This document shows, piece by piece, positions 1-7,298 of a DNA stretch of 12,238 nucleotides. Numbering within the stretch: position 1 is the first letter of the stretch; each line of letters starts with the position of its first letter. Source of the stretch: Alcanivorax sp. GTDB lineage: Bacteria; Pseudomonadota; Gammaproteobacteria; Pseudomonadales; Alcanivoracaceae. Where the stretch lies: the NCBI GenBank assembly GCA_007135015.1, contig SLJS01000288.1:1-12238 (forward strand), read 5' to 3'. A model generated the notes under the pieces. The model did not search any database, had not been told where the DNA came from, and saw nothing but the letters and a program-made list of their open reading frames with translations. The position numbers were made by a program, and so were the translations under genes.

Positions 1-426
1 CGTCACGAACCGGGTCGTCATCAGTCGCCCGGCACTTTCTTCGGGATAGCCAAGCAGCTTCAGTGCCTGCTTGACCTCACCGAATTCCAGCAACCGCAGC
101 AGATTCTCCGCCCTTCTGCGGGGCAGCGATTCGAGCAGTGCGGTGCGATCGTCGGGCGAGAGACTGCGCAGGAGATGTCGCCCGTCTTCCTCGTCCAGCG
201 CTTCCAGCAGCCGTGCTTGTCCGGCCGTGGTCAGATAGGAAAATACGCGGGGTCGCTCATCGACGATCACTTCCTGAAAGGCGCGAACCTCGGTGTCCGG
301 CTCCTGTTCCTCCAGTACCGCCGCGATGTCCTGAACATGAAGTCTTTCGTACTGCTCAGCCAGCTCCTGCCAGGCTTCGCGCTGGATCAGTTCGCGCAGC
401 AGCTGGATATCTTCGTGTTGTTCCAT
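1..426 (-). CDS. mgtE: Magnesium channel/transporter MgtE, N-terminal part (truncated by the window edge)
   Basis: This reading frame stays open from an ATG at 426-424 down to base 1, giving 142 residues that begin MEQHEDIQLLRELI. The first ~125 residues are an all-helical, acidic, Leu-rich region typical of the MgtE N domain, with repeats such as LLEALDEEDGRHLLRSLSP and LPRRRAENLLRLL. They are followed by YPEESAGRLMTTRFV, the usual junction into the first CBS domain. In the family, the N and CBS domains are a cytoplasmic magnesium sensor that gates a five-helix membrane pore; both the rest of the CBS pair and the pore lie outside the window. A GGGAGG ribosome-binding site sits about 6 nt upstream of the ATG. 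The gene follows the 523-1194 gene on the same strand with a 96-nt gap, so co-transcription is possible but unproven. Base use is like its neighbours. Confidence 0.87.
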   Translation of the reverse strand, partial: MEQHEDIQLLRELIQREAWQELAEQYERLHVQDIAAVLEEQEPDTEVRAFQEVIVDERPRVFSYLTTAGQARLLEALDEEDGRHLLRSLSPDDRTALLESLPRRRAENLLRLLEFGEVKQALKLLGYPEESAGRLMTTRFVT

Positions 427-522
427 CTCCGCCTCCCGATGCCCGTTTCCCTGCGGAAGCCGGCCTGTTTAAATCGGTAATTTCCGGGTCGTCCGGGTCT
501 GGTGCGATCTCGGGCCCGACCG

Positions 523-1194
523 TCAGAGCTGCTGTATCAGGCCCAGTGTGAGCTCGCTGTCGTCGCCATTGTCGCGGGGTCGGCCGTAGCCGAGATCCAG
601 TTCGGTGCTGCCCAGCTCGAAGCGCAGCCCCGCCTGCGCGAAGGTGCTGCCGCCCCGGTCGGAGCCGAAGGTCTCGGCGATCAGGTTCACTCCTTTCACA
701 AGCGCCTGCTCGGCACCCAGCCCCCAGAGGTTCTTGTTGTCCTGTCCGCGCTGCCAGCTCCAGCCTGCGTTGAGATGCACGGCAAGTCCCTGCAGCGGCT
801 CCAGGGTAACGGGAAGCCGCACTTCCCATTCCGGAATCTGCCCGGCGTTGTGGCTTCGAAAGTCCGCCGCATGGATTCCGACTGCCCAGCTTTCGTCCTG
901 TGCCAGCAGCGCCTTGGCGTTGAACTCGGCAATGGTGTCGTAGCCACTGCCGTCCTCGAGCAGGCGTTCCGCCCCGGCGCCGATCTCGAAACCGCCGGCC
1001 GGGTTGCAGGTCAGGATGGCATTGCTTTCGTGATTATCCGCGTCCACCCGGCTGTGCCAGGTTTCCAGTTCACACGCGGAGGGGGCCACCAGCTCGGCAT
1101 CCTCGACTTCGTAGTGGCCTCCGGCCCCCTGTGCCAGGGTCGGCACAAGCGCACCCAGTCCGGCCAGGGTAGCGTGGAGATAATGCTTGTTCAT
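523..1194 (-). CDS. Secreted, probable outer-membrane beta-barrel-like protein of unknown function
   Basis: The product has 223 residues. Residues 1-23 look like a Sec signal peptide: MNKHYLHATL, then a hydrophobic Ala/Leu/Gly stretch ending near LAQG|A. The mature part is acidic and rich in alternating polar/apolar strands, for example 69-76, 87-111, 122-131, 136-148, 157-176, 184-195 and 197-204, often ending in Gly or aromatic residues as in bacterial beta-barrels. Two cysteines at 41 and 63 could form a disulfide in a pre-barrel segment. The C-terminus is IQQL, not the aromatic residue typical of BAM substrates, so barrel insertion is uncertain. The start has AAGGGGAG 6 nt upstream. A near-consensus promoter and a long leader precede it, suggesting its own regulation. 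I do not recognise a named family; a periplasmic beta-sandwich is an alternative. That it is a real gene is fairly safe; the location is inference. Confidence 0.72.
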   Translation of the reverse strand: MNKHYLHATLAGLGALVPTLAQGAGGHYEVEDAELVAPSACELETWHSRVDADNHESNAILTCNPAGGFEIGAGAERLLEDGSGYDTIAEFNAKALLAQDESWAVGIHAADFRSHNAGQIPEWEVRLPVTLEPLQGLAVHLNAGWSWQRGQDNKNLWGLGAEQALVKGVNLIAETFGSDRGGSTFAQAGLRFELGSTELDLGYGRPRDNGDDSELTLGLIQQL

Positions 1195-1457
1195 GTGTCG
1201 CTCCCCTTTCTTCGGAACGCAAGACCATGCTCAAGCCGGGCACGGCTTCAGGGGAAGGACAGACTGGAGGCATTCACCGGCTGGTGCCGGGTTGTTCTGC
1301 CAGACCCGCTTTCCCGCCTCTTTTCGGGCGGAAAGCGGTCCGGTGTCAGGAAGGAGACAGCGGGAAGCGCTTTACCGCCCGGAATTGATGGGATGCAGCA
1401 CCATGCTGCAACGACATGTTCCCAACGAGGCTGTCCCATGTTGCTGAAATCGAAGCC
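1195..1457 (-). promoter_or_regulatory. Long, hairpin-rich 5' leader of the unknown envelope-protein gene
   Basis: The stretch between the candidate promoter and the ATG at 1194 holds no credible gene but has at least five inverted repeats. They are 1394-1410 (7 bp, triloop), 1359-1377 (centred on the palindrome AAGCGCTT), 1306-1338 (about 12 bp with one bulged base, loop 1319-1325), 1277-1290 (CCGGC/GCCGG, 4-nt loop) and 1233-1248 (AAGCCG/CGGCTT, 4-nt loop). The last stem lies about 27 nt upstream of the Shine-Dalgarno sequence. None is followed by a U-tract on the minus strand, so they are not classical terminators. The density of stems is seen directly; a regulatory role (riboswitch, thermosensor or sRNA target) is inference. 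I could not match it to a riboswitch family I know. Confidence 0.4.
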
Positions 1458-1485
1458 AGTGTAACCATGCGCTTGCCAATGTCAA
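1458..1485 (-). promoter_or_regulatory. Candidate sigma70 promoter, minus strand
   Basis: Read on the minus strand, a perfect -35 TTGACA (1485-1480) is followed after 16 nt by TACACT (1463-1458), which matches four of six -10 bases. The -35 box overlaps the TGA stop codon of the upstream GGDEF/EAL gene. Transcription would start near 1451 and give a leader of about 255 nt before the 523-1194 gene. Confidence 0.55.
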
Positions 1486-4370
1486 CGCGGGCCTCCTCCC
1501 GAGCTCTGTTCGCTGGCATGATGGTTGCGGACAAGTTCTATCAGCTCCTGTTCCGGAACAGGCTTGCTGATCAGAAAGCCCTGAATGCTGTCACAACCCA
1601 TCAGGCGAAGGATCTCCAGGTGCTGGTCGGTTTCCACGCCTTCGGCCACCACCCACATGTTCAGGCTGTGGGCCATTTCGATAATGGCTCTCGTGATGGC
1701 GGCATCCTCCGGGTTCTTGTCCAGATCCATGACGAAGGTACGATCAATCTTGAGCGTATCAACCGGAAAACGCTTGAGATAGTTCAGTGAAGAGTAGCCG
1801 GTGCCAAAGTCGTCCAGCGACAGGGAAATGCCGCGTGTGCGCAACTGCTGCAGCAGGGCCACATTGGCATCCAGGTCTTCCATGATCAGGCTTTCGGTGA
1901 GTTCGAGCTCCAGCAACCGTGGCGGAAGCTGTGTAGTTTCCAGCACCCGGTCGACAATCTCCAGCAGGTTGCCCTTGCGGAACTGGTGCGCCGAAAGGTT
2001 CACGGACACGGCGATTTCGCCATGACCGCACTGGTGCCACTGCATGGCCTGACGGCATGAGCGTTCCAGCACCAGCTCGCCGATCGCGTTGATCAGGCCG
2101 GTTTCCTCGGCCAGGGGGATGAAGTCCTTGGGAGGCAGCAGGCCCATGGTGGGATGCTGCCAGCGCACCAATGCCTCCACGGCCATGATCCGGTCATTGG
2201 CCAGCTCCATCTTGGGCTGGTAATACACCACGAATTCGTTCTTGAAGATGGCCTTGCGCAGGCTGGTTTCCAGTGCCAGCTGCTCCACCGAGGCGACCCG
2301 CATGTCACCGGAGTAGAACTGGAAGGTATTGCCGCCGGCGCGCTTGGCCTGGTGCATGGCCAGGTCCGCCTGATTGACCATGGCCTGCACGTTTTTCGCG
2401 GTGTCGGGAAACAGACTGATGCCGATGCTCGCGCCCAGCAGCAGTTCATGCTGATCGAAGAGAAACGGCTTTTTCATCGTATTGATGATCTGGTTGGCGA
2501 GCTGTTCGAGCCTGCCGGGATCGCGCACATCCACGATGACGGTGAACTCGTCACCGCCCACCCGCGCAAGCGCCTCCTCGTCCAGGTCCAGGCTGCGCAG
2601 ACGTTCGGCCGCCAGGCTCAGCAGCCGGTCACCCACCTCATGGCCAAGCGAGTCATTGATGGGGCGGAAGCGGTCCAGGTCGATAAACAACAGCGCCACC
2701 TCCTCGCGGTTGAGGCGCGCCAGGGTCAGCGCCTTGTGGAGCCGCTCGCGGAACTGATTGCGGTTGGCGAACCCGGTAAGCTTGTCAAAATTCGAAAGGA
2801 ACTGGACCCGCTCCTCGGCCTCCCGGCGTGCGGTCAGATCCGAGAACATGCCCACGTAATGGGTCAACTGTCCGGCGTCATTGTAGACGGCGCTGACCTG
2901 AAGCCATTGCGGGTAGGTTTCACCGTTCTTGCGGCGCTCGGTGAGTTCGCCTTCCCAGAATCCCTCGTCAAGAAGCGACCGGGTGATCTGCGCATACAGC
3001 TCGCGTTTTTCTTCCAGGCGCCCGGTGTCGGCCACGGAAACGCCCTTGAGTTCTTCCTCGGTGTAACCGGTCACGCGGGTGAAGTATTCATTGACGGTAA
3101 CGAAACGGAAGTTGCGGTCGAGAATGAAGATGCCTTCCGAGGCATTCTCGAATACGGTGGCGGAAAGCCGCAGCTGCTCCTCGGCCTGGCGGTGCTCGGT
3201 GATGTCGCGGCGGGTGCCGATCATGCGCACCGCACGGCCGTCCCTGGTCCATTCCACCACCCGGCCGCGGTCCTGGATCCAGCGCCATTTGCCGTTGATG
3301 TGCTGCATCCGGTACTCGACCTGGTACTGCTCGGTCTGGCCCTTGAAGTGCGCCACCATGGCCTTGCGTACCCGGTCGAAATCATCGGCGTGGATGAACT
3401 TCTCCAGATCCTGTATGCGACTTCCGAAATCCCGGGGCTCATAGCCGAGCAGGTAACTGAAATTGGCGTTGTAAGTCTCGCCGGTATTCAGGTTCCAGTC
3501 CCAGAGATAGACATTGCTGGCGTCCAGGGCGAGCTGCAGGCGGTGGCCGGTCGCGGCCAGTTCCCGGTTGGTGGCTTCCAGCTCCCGGGTGCGTTCGCGG
3601 ACCATGGATTCCAGCCGGTCCTTGGCTTCCTGAAGGTGCTGGCGGGCTTCCTTGCGGTCACGGATTTCGCCAGCCAGCTTGTCGTTGAGCGCCTCGGCAT
3701 CGGAGCGGGCGCGATCCAGGTAGTCGATCAGCGACTGGTTGCGGAACTGCAACTGCAACGAAGCCAGTGAGCTTGCATGAAGCCGGCGGGCGGCCAGCAG
3801 CATGAACGCCATGAAGACCAGAAGCTGGGCGTAGGCGACCGGGTTGTCCCCCAGTTCACTCAGCCAGATCAGGACCAGGCCGGGGGACATGGTGCTGAGC
3901 AGGTAGAGCGTGGCGGCGGGCAGATAGACGCCGTAACCGGTCATGGCGACAATGGTCAGTCCGATCACCAGTGCCGCGGCAATGGCCTGGTTGTGGATCA
4001 TCTCGGGCTGGAACAGGGTCTCCAGCGGGTTCAGCAGGACCAGGCCGGCGCCGAAGAGCAGTGCGCTGGCGGTGGTGGCTGCAAGGATTGCCCAGCGCCA
4101 GTGCTGCAGCGGCGCGCCATCGCGCTCCGGTTGCAGCTGCCGTAGCAGGTGCAGGCCGGCCCCGCGCATCAGGATCACCACCAGCACGGCCGCCGCCCAG
4201 CCCACCAGCAGCGCCCGGCTGGTTTCAGTCTGCCAGTAGAGCCAGGCCATGGCGATGGCACAGGCCGCCTCCAGCACATTCATCAATGGCGTGGCACGCA
4301 GCAGCAGCCGTATCTGGGCATCGAGCAGCGTCTGGCCCTCGGCCTGTTTTTCCGGTGCCTTGTAGCGCAA
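1482..4370 (-). CDS. Membrane-bound PAS-PAS-GGDEF-EAL cyclic di-GMP turnover protein
   Basis: The 962-residue product should synthesise and/or hydrolyse cyclic di-GMP at the inner membrane. About six hydrophobic segments lie at roughly 28-46, 53-73, 91-113, 125-150, 153-171 and 178-194, followed by a coiled coil at ~212-275. Two PAS/PAC units cover ~278-398 (with WIQDRGR and GTRRDIT) and ~402-518. The GGDEF domain (~525-690) has DLDRFRPINDSLGH and an intact GGDEF at 605-609. The inhibitory I-site RxxD is absent: Glu and Leu stand at its D and R positions. The EAL domain (~700-950) keeps EAL at 732-734 with VRW, Asn791 in VNLS, ELTES, DDFGTGYSS, LKID, AEGVE and QGF, so both activities look possible. 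The start is a TTG at 4370 with only a weak GAGAGA ribosome-binding site; an in-frame TAA lies ten codons upstream and no ATG precedes the first membrane segment (Met30 falls inside it). The ligand of the sensor region is unknown. Confidence 0.92.
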   Translation of the reverse strand: MRYKAPEKQAEGQTLLDAQIRLLLRATPLMNVLEAACAIAMAWLYWQTETSRALLVGWAAAVLVVILMRGAGLHLLRQLQPERDGAPLQHWRWAILAATTASALLFGAGLVLLNPLETLFQPEMIHNQAIAAALVIGLTIVAMTGYGVYLPAATLYLLSTMSPGLVLIWLSELGDNPVAYAQLLVFMAFMLLAARRLHASSLASLQLQFRNQSLIDYLDRARSDAEALNDKLAGEIRDRKEARQHLQEAKDRLESMVRERTRELEATNRELAATGHRLQLALDASNVYLWDWNLNTGETYNANFSYLLGYEPRDFGSRIQDLEKFIHADDFDRVRKAMVAHFKGQTEQYQVEYRMQHINGKWRWIQDRGRVVEWTRDGRAVRMIGTRRDITEHRQAEEQLRLSATVFENASEGIFILDRNFRFVTVNEYFTRVTGYTEEELKGVSVADTGRLEEKRELYAQITRSLLDEGFWEGELTERRKNGETYPQWLQVSAVYNDAGQLTHYVGMFSDLTARREAEERVQFLSNFDKLTGFANRNQFRERLHKALTLARLNREEVALLFIDLDRFRPINDSLGHEVGDRLLSLAAERLRSLDLDEEALARVGGDEFTVIVDVRDPGRLEQLANQIINTMKKPFLFDQHELLLGASIGISLFPDTAKNVQAMVNQADLAMHQAKRAGGNTFQFYSGDMRVASVEQLALETSLRKAIFKNEFVVYYQPKMELANDRIMAVEALVRWQHPTMGLLPPKDFIPLAEETGLINAIGELVLERSCRQAMQWHQCGHGEIAVSVNLSAHQFRKGNLLEIVDRVLETTQLPPRLLELELTESLIMEDLDANVALLQQLRTRGISLSLDDFGTGYSSLNYLKRFPVDTLKIDRTFVMDLDKNPEDAAITRAIIEMAHSLNMWVVAEGVETDQHLEILRLMGCDSIQGFLISKPVPEQELIELVRNHHASEQSSGGGPR

Positions 4371-4665
4371 TGGGGGTCTCTCTGGCGGAGATGCTTGTTA
4401 TTTCCGGTGTCTGAAGTGTACCCGGCGGTCGCCCGTGAAGAAACTGTGACGTGGCCGTAAGTGGCCAGCCTTAAAGTAATTTTACATCGCCCGGACCAAC
4501 GGCAGGAGGCTGAGGAGCCCAATGCTGGCCGCATTTGCAGGGTTTCCCGGGGTGGCCGGATGGGGGACAATCTGCGCGCTGAAACAGGTACTGGCCGGAG
4601 GTTTTCCATCGCAATGCAATACCCTGCCGCCCGTCTTTCCACCCCCCGAAAGGGAACCGGAATCC
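4371..4665. other. Divergent intergenic region between the GGDEF/EAL gene and uvrD
   Basis: These 295 nt must carry the promoters of both flanking genes. On the minus strand a -10-like TAAAAT (4484-4479, five of six) has no good -35, and TACACT is seen near 4420. I see no convincing sigma70 pair for uvrD. From 4522 the uvrD frame is already open, and that ATG has a GAGGAG ribosome-binding site 4 nt upstream, so the right half may be coding (see findings). No RNA gene or repeat was recognised. Confidence 0.4.
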
Positions 4666-6819
4666 ATGGATGATGTTACGGAACTGCTCGACGGGCTGAA
4701 CTCCGCCCAGCGCGCGGCCGTGGCCGCCGACGATCGCCATCTGCTGGTGCTGGCCGGCGCCGGCTCGGGCAAGACCCGGGTGCTGGTCCAGCGGGTGGCC
4801 TGGCTGGTGGCCACCGAGCAGGTCTCGCCCTTTGGCGTCCTGGCGGTCACCTTCACCAACAAGGCGGCCCGGGAGATGCGCGGGCGCATTGAACAGCTGC
4901 TGGAAATGCCCGCCTCGGGAATGTGGGTGGGCACCTTTCATGGCATTGCCCACCGGCTATTGCGCCAGCACTGGCAGGAGGCCGGGTTGCCGGAGCATTT
5001 CGAGATCCTGGACGCCGACGACCAGCTGCGGCTGGTCAAGCGGGTGGTCCGGGAAATGGGGCTGGATGAGCAGCGCTGGTCGCCCAAACAGGCGCGCTGG
5101 TTCATCAACAGCCAGAAGGACGAGGGTCTGCGCGCCCGGCATATCGAGCCTGGCGGGGATCTGTTCGTGCAGACCATGCAGAAGGTCTATGCCGCCTACG
5201 AGCAGGCCTGCAACCGTTCCGGGCTGGTGGATTTCAATGAGCTGCTGCTGCGCGCCCTGGAGCTGCTGCGTGACAATGAATCGCTACTGGGCCATTACCG
5301 GCGCCGGTTCCGTCATATTCTGGTTGACGAGTTCCAGGACACCAACGCCATTCAGTATGCCTGGCTGCGGCTGCTGGCCGGTGGGGAAAGCGGGCTGACC
5401 ATTGTCGGCGACGACGACCAGTCCATTTACGGCTGGCGGGGCGCGCGCATCGAGAATATCCAGCGGCTCAGCCGCGAGTTCCCGGACCTGCGAACCGTAC
5501 GCCTGGAGCAGAACTACCGCTCCACCGAGAACATCCTGCGGGCGGCGAACGCGGTCATTACGCACAACAGCGACCGGTTGGGCAAGGAGCTGTGGACCGA
5601 GGCGGGCGACGGGGACCCGATCCGCTATTACAGCGCCTTCAACGAGATCGACGAGGCCCGTTTTGTCGCCTCCACGGTGCAGAAACTGGCCGAAGGCGAG
5701 CTGATGCGCCGGGAAATGGCGGTGCTCTACCGCTCCAACGCCCAGTCCCGGGTGCTGGAGGAAGCCTTTCTCCAGGCCGGCATTCCCTACCGGATCTACG
5801 GCGGCCAGCGTTTCTTCGAGCGTCTGGAGATCCGCAACGCCCTGGCCTACCTGCGCCTGATCAGCAACCGGGAAGCCGACGCGGCCTTCGAGCGGGTGGT
5901 GAACACCCCGACCCGGGGGATCGGCGCGCGCACCCTGGAGGTTCTGCGCGAGCGGGCCCGCAATGATGGCACCTCCCTGTGGCGCGCCGCCGAGGCGCTG
6001 GTCGGCGGCGGCGCCCTGGCCGGCCGGGCCGCGTCCTCGCTGGGCCGGTTCCTGGATCTGGTGGGCAGGCTGGACAGCGAGACCGCGGGCATGGAACTCC
6101 ATGAAAAGGCCGAGCATGTGCTGGTGCGCAGCGGCCTGATGGAATTCCACGGGGCCGAAAAGGGCGAGAAGGGCCAGCAGCGTCTCGAGAACCTGCGGGA
6201 GCTGGTCAGCGCCACCCGAGAATTCGACACCGCCGATCTGGAAGAGGGTGAGGACCCACTCACTGCCTTTCTCGATCACGCCGCCCTGGAGGCGGGCGAG
6301 GGACAGGCCGATGAACACGACGACGCCGTGCAGATGATGACCCTGCATTCGGCCAAGGGGCTGGAGTTTCCGGTGGTCTTCATTACCGGCATGGAGGAGG
6401 GGCTCTTCCCTCACCAGATGTCTTCCGACGACCCGCAGCGCCTGGCCGAGGAGCGCAGACTCTGCTATGTCGGCCTCACCCGTGCCATGCGCGAGCTCTA
6501 TCTGATCTGCGCCGAGACACGTCGTCTCTACGGCAACGAGAACTACAACGCACCGTCCCGGTTTCTGCGCGAGATCCCCGCGGAGTTGATCGAGGAGGTG
6601 CGTGTACGCGGAGGCATCAGCCGGCCTGCCGCCGGCGGGCTCTCCGACCAGGGACCCGAAGGCATCGCCCTGGGCCAGCGGGTGATGCACCCGAAATTCG
6701 GCGAGGGCACGGTGCTGCACTTCGAAGGGCAGGGTGCCAACGCCCGCCTGCAGATCAACTTCGATGACGCGGGCACCAAGTGGCTGGTCAGCCAGTACGC
6801 ACGGCTGGAGGTAATTTAG
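4666..6819 (+). CDS. uvrD: DNA helicase II UvrD (superfamily 1A)
   Basis: The 717-residue product is close to the ~720 of E. coli UvrD and begins with the typical LLDGLNSAQRAAV. UvrD is a 3'-5' helicase that removes the excised oligonucleotide in nucleotide excision repair, unwinds DNA in MutL-directed mismatch repair and displaces RecA or stalled RNA polymerase. All motifs are visible: Q motif near 14-16, Walker A GAGSGKT (31-37), motif Ia TFTNKAAREM (62-71), GTFHG (89-93), Walker B/II LVDEFQDTN (219-227), motif III VGDDDQSIYGWRGA (247-260), motif IV QNYRSTENIL (282-291), TLHSAKGLEF (559-568) and the motif VI region YVGLTRAM (601-608). The C-terminus (670-717, VMHPKFGEGTVL) is the Tudor-like domain of UvrD/PcrA that contacts RNA polymerase. 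The start was set by homology; its own ribosome-binding site is weak, and a better-placed site precedes an in-frame ATG at 4522. Alternatives such as Rep are less likely because of length and C-terminal domain. Confidence 0.95.
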   Translation: MDDVTELLDGLNSAQRAAVAADDRHLLVLAGAGSGKTRVLVQRVAWLVATEQVSPFGVLAVTFTNKAAREMRGRIEQLLEMPASGMWVGTFHGIAHRLLRQHWQEAGLPEHFEILDADDQLRLVKRVVREMGLDEQRWSPKQARWFINSQKDEGLRARHIEPGGDLFVQTMQKVYAAYEQACNRSGLVDFNELLLRALELLRDNESLLGHYRRRFRHILVDEFQDTNAIQYAWLRLLAGGESGLTIVGDDDQSIYGWRGARIENIQRLSREFPDLRTVRLEQNYRSTENILRAANAVITHNSDRLGKELWTEAGDGDPIRYYSAFNEIDEARFVASTVQKLAEGELMRREMAVLYRSNAQSRVLEEAFLQAGIPYRIYGGQRFFERLEIRNALAYLRLISNREADAAFERVVNTPTRGIGARTLEVLRERARNDGTSLWRAAEALVGGGALAGRAASSLGRFLDLVGRLDSETAGMELHEKAEHVLVRSGLMEFHGAEKGEKGQQRLENLRELVSATREFDTADLEEGEDPLTAFLDHAALEAGEGQADEHDDAVQMMTLHSAKGLEFPVVFITGMEEGLFPHQMSSDDPQRLAEERRLCYVGLTRAMRELYLICAETRRLYGNENYNAPSRFLREIPAELIEEVRVRGGISRPAAGGLSDQGPEGIALGQRVMHPKFGEGTVLHFEGQGANARLQINFDDAGTKWLVSQYARLEVI

Positions 6820-6870
6820 GGGCAAGAGACAAGGGGCAAGGAGCAAGGAGGAGAATCCTCCTGTCTCTTG
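6819..6870. repeat. 7-nt-periodic degenerate repeat with nested inverted repeat
   Basis: Starting at the last base of the uvrD stop codon, five units of 7 nt follow one another (6819-6853), fitting about GRGRCAA, e.g. GGGGCAA and GGAGCAA. Overlapping it, AGGAGGA (6846-6852) and TCCTCCT (6856-6862) form a 7-bp stem with a GAA loop, and CAAGAGAC (6823-6830) pairs perfectly with GTCTCTTG (6863-6870). No U-tract follows, so it is at best a Rho-independent-like barrier or an mRNA 3'-end stem for uvrD. Confidence 0.6.
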
Positions 6871-6892
6871 AGGAGCATCTCGCAGAAGGGTC

Positions 6893-6928
6893 TGCAGCTG
6901 CAGGAGCGCTGCTTGCAGCTTGCAGCGC
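6893..6928. repeat. Second short 7-nt-periodic segment with inverted repeat
   Basis: Units such as TGCAGCT (6893-6899, 6914-6920) and TGCAGCG (6921-6927) keep the same 7-nt phase. GCGCTGC (6906-6912) and GCAGCGC (6922-6928) form a 7-bp stem with a 9-nt loop. The A-tract after it lies on the wrong side for a plus-strand terminator. Confidence 0.45.
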
Positions 6929-6946
6929 AAAAAAACCGGATGCCGG
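6929..6946 (-). terminator. Candidate intrinsic terminator for the yggS-proC-yggT-yggU transcript
   Basis: On the minus strand, about 33 nt past the yggU stop codon, CCGG-CAT-CCGG (6946-6936) is followed at once by seven T residues (6935-6929). The stem is only 4-5 bp but all G-C, and the U-tract is good. It is the only stem plus U-tract I noticed in the window's gaps. Confidence 0.4.
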
Positions 6947-6979
6947 CACGGTATTCTGCGCCGCCCGTCCCCGTGTTAG

Positions 6980-7282
6980 TCAGGGGGCGTGCGGGGCAAG
7001 CAGGGTGGTCAGTTCTGTAGGAATTCGCCCGGGCGCCCGTATGCGAACCCGTTTGCGCCGGCTGGTCTCGCCTGCCTCGATGGTGACCCGTGCCTTGCTT
7101 ACCCCAAAGGCCCCGGCCAGGAACTTTTTCAGCGCGGCGTTTGCCTTGCCGTCCACCGGTGGTGCGGAGATGCGGATTTTCAGCGCACCGTTGTGCTCAC
7201 CGGCCAGCGCGTCGCGCCCGGCCCGGGGCTGGAGCAGGCACTCCAGGATCAGATCGTCCCCGTTGCGGCGTACCGCGACCAC
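6980..7282 (-). CDS. yggU: DUF167 / YggU family protein
   Basis: The product has 100 residues and matches the small, compact YggU/DUF167 family through its central signature: LQPRAGRDALAG (17-28), ISAPPVDGKANAALKKFL (38-55), and VTIEAGETSRRKRVRI (66-81). The biochemical role of the family is not established; it is a soluble alpha/beta fold usually found beside yggT. The chosen start is a GTG at 7282, 16 nt after the yggT stop codon, with no clear ribosome-binding site of its own. The frame is open further upstream into yggT without a better start, which suggests translational coupling. It is the last gene of the minus-strand cluster and is followed by the terminator candidate at 6929-6946. 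Confidence 0.88.
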   Translation of the reverse strand: MVAVRRNGDDLILECLLQPRAGRDALAGEHNGALKIRISAPPVDGKANAALKKFLAGAFGVSKARVTIEAGETSRRKRVRIRAPGRIPTELTTLLAPHAP

Positions 7283-7298
7283 GACCGCGGCGCCCGGC

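Noticed and set aside
1248..1534. Small minus-strand open frames in the gap before the 523-1194 gene
   Set aside because: No ribosome-binding site before the ATG at 1439, and the region is dominated by hairpins and a promoter.
2154..3770. 538-codon plus-strand open frame opposite the GGDEF/EAL gene
   Set aside because: Antisense shadow; the other strand carries unmistakable PAS, GGDEF and EAL motifs.
4525..4540. CTG-N10-CAG, the minimal SOS/LexA box pattern, upstream of uvrD
   Set aside because: The centre is GC-rich and not TATATA-like, and it lies within the possible extended coding frame; a chance match is likely although uvrD is LexA-controlled in E. coli.
5284..6930. Long minus-strand open frame opposite uvrD
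   Set aside because: Antisense shadow of a clear helicase gene, with repetitive Gly/Gln/His/Leu composition.
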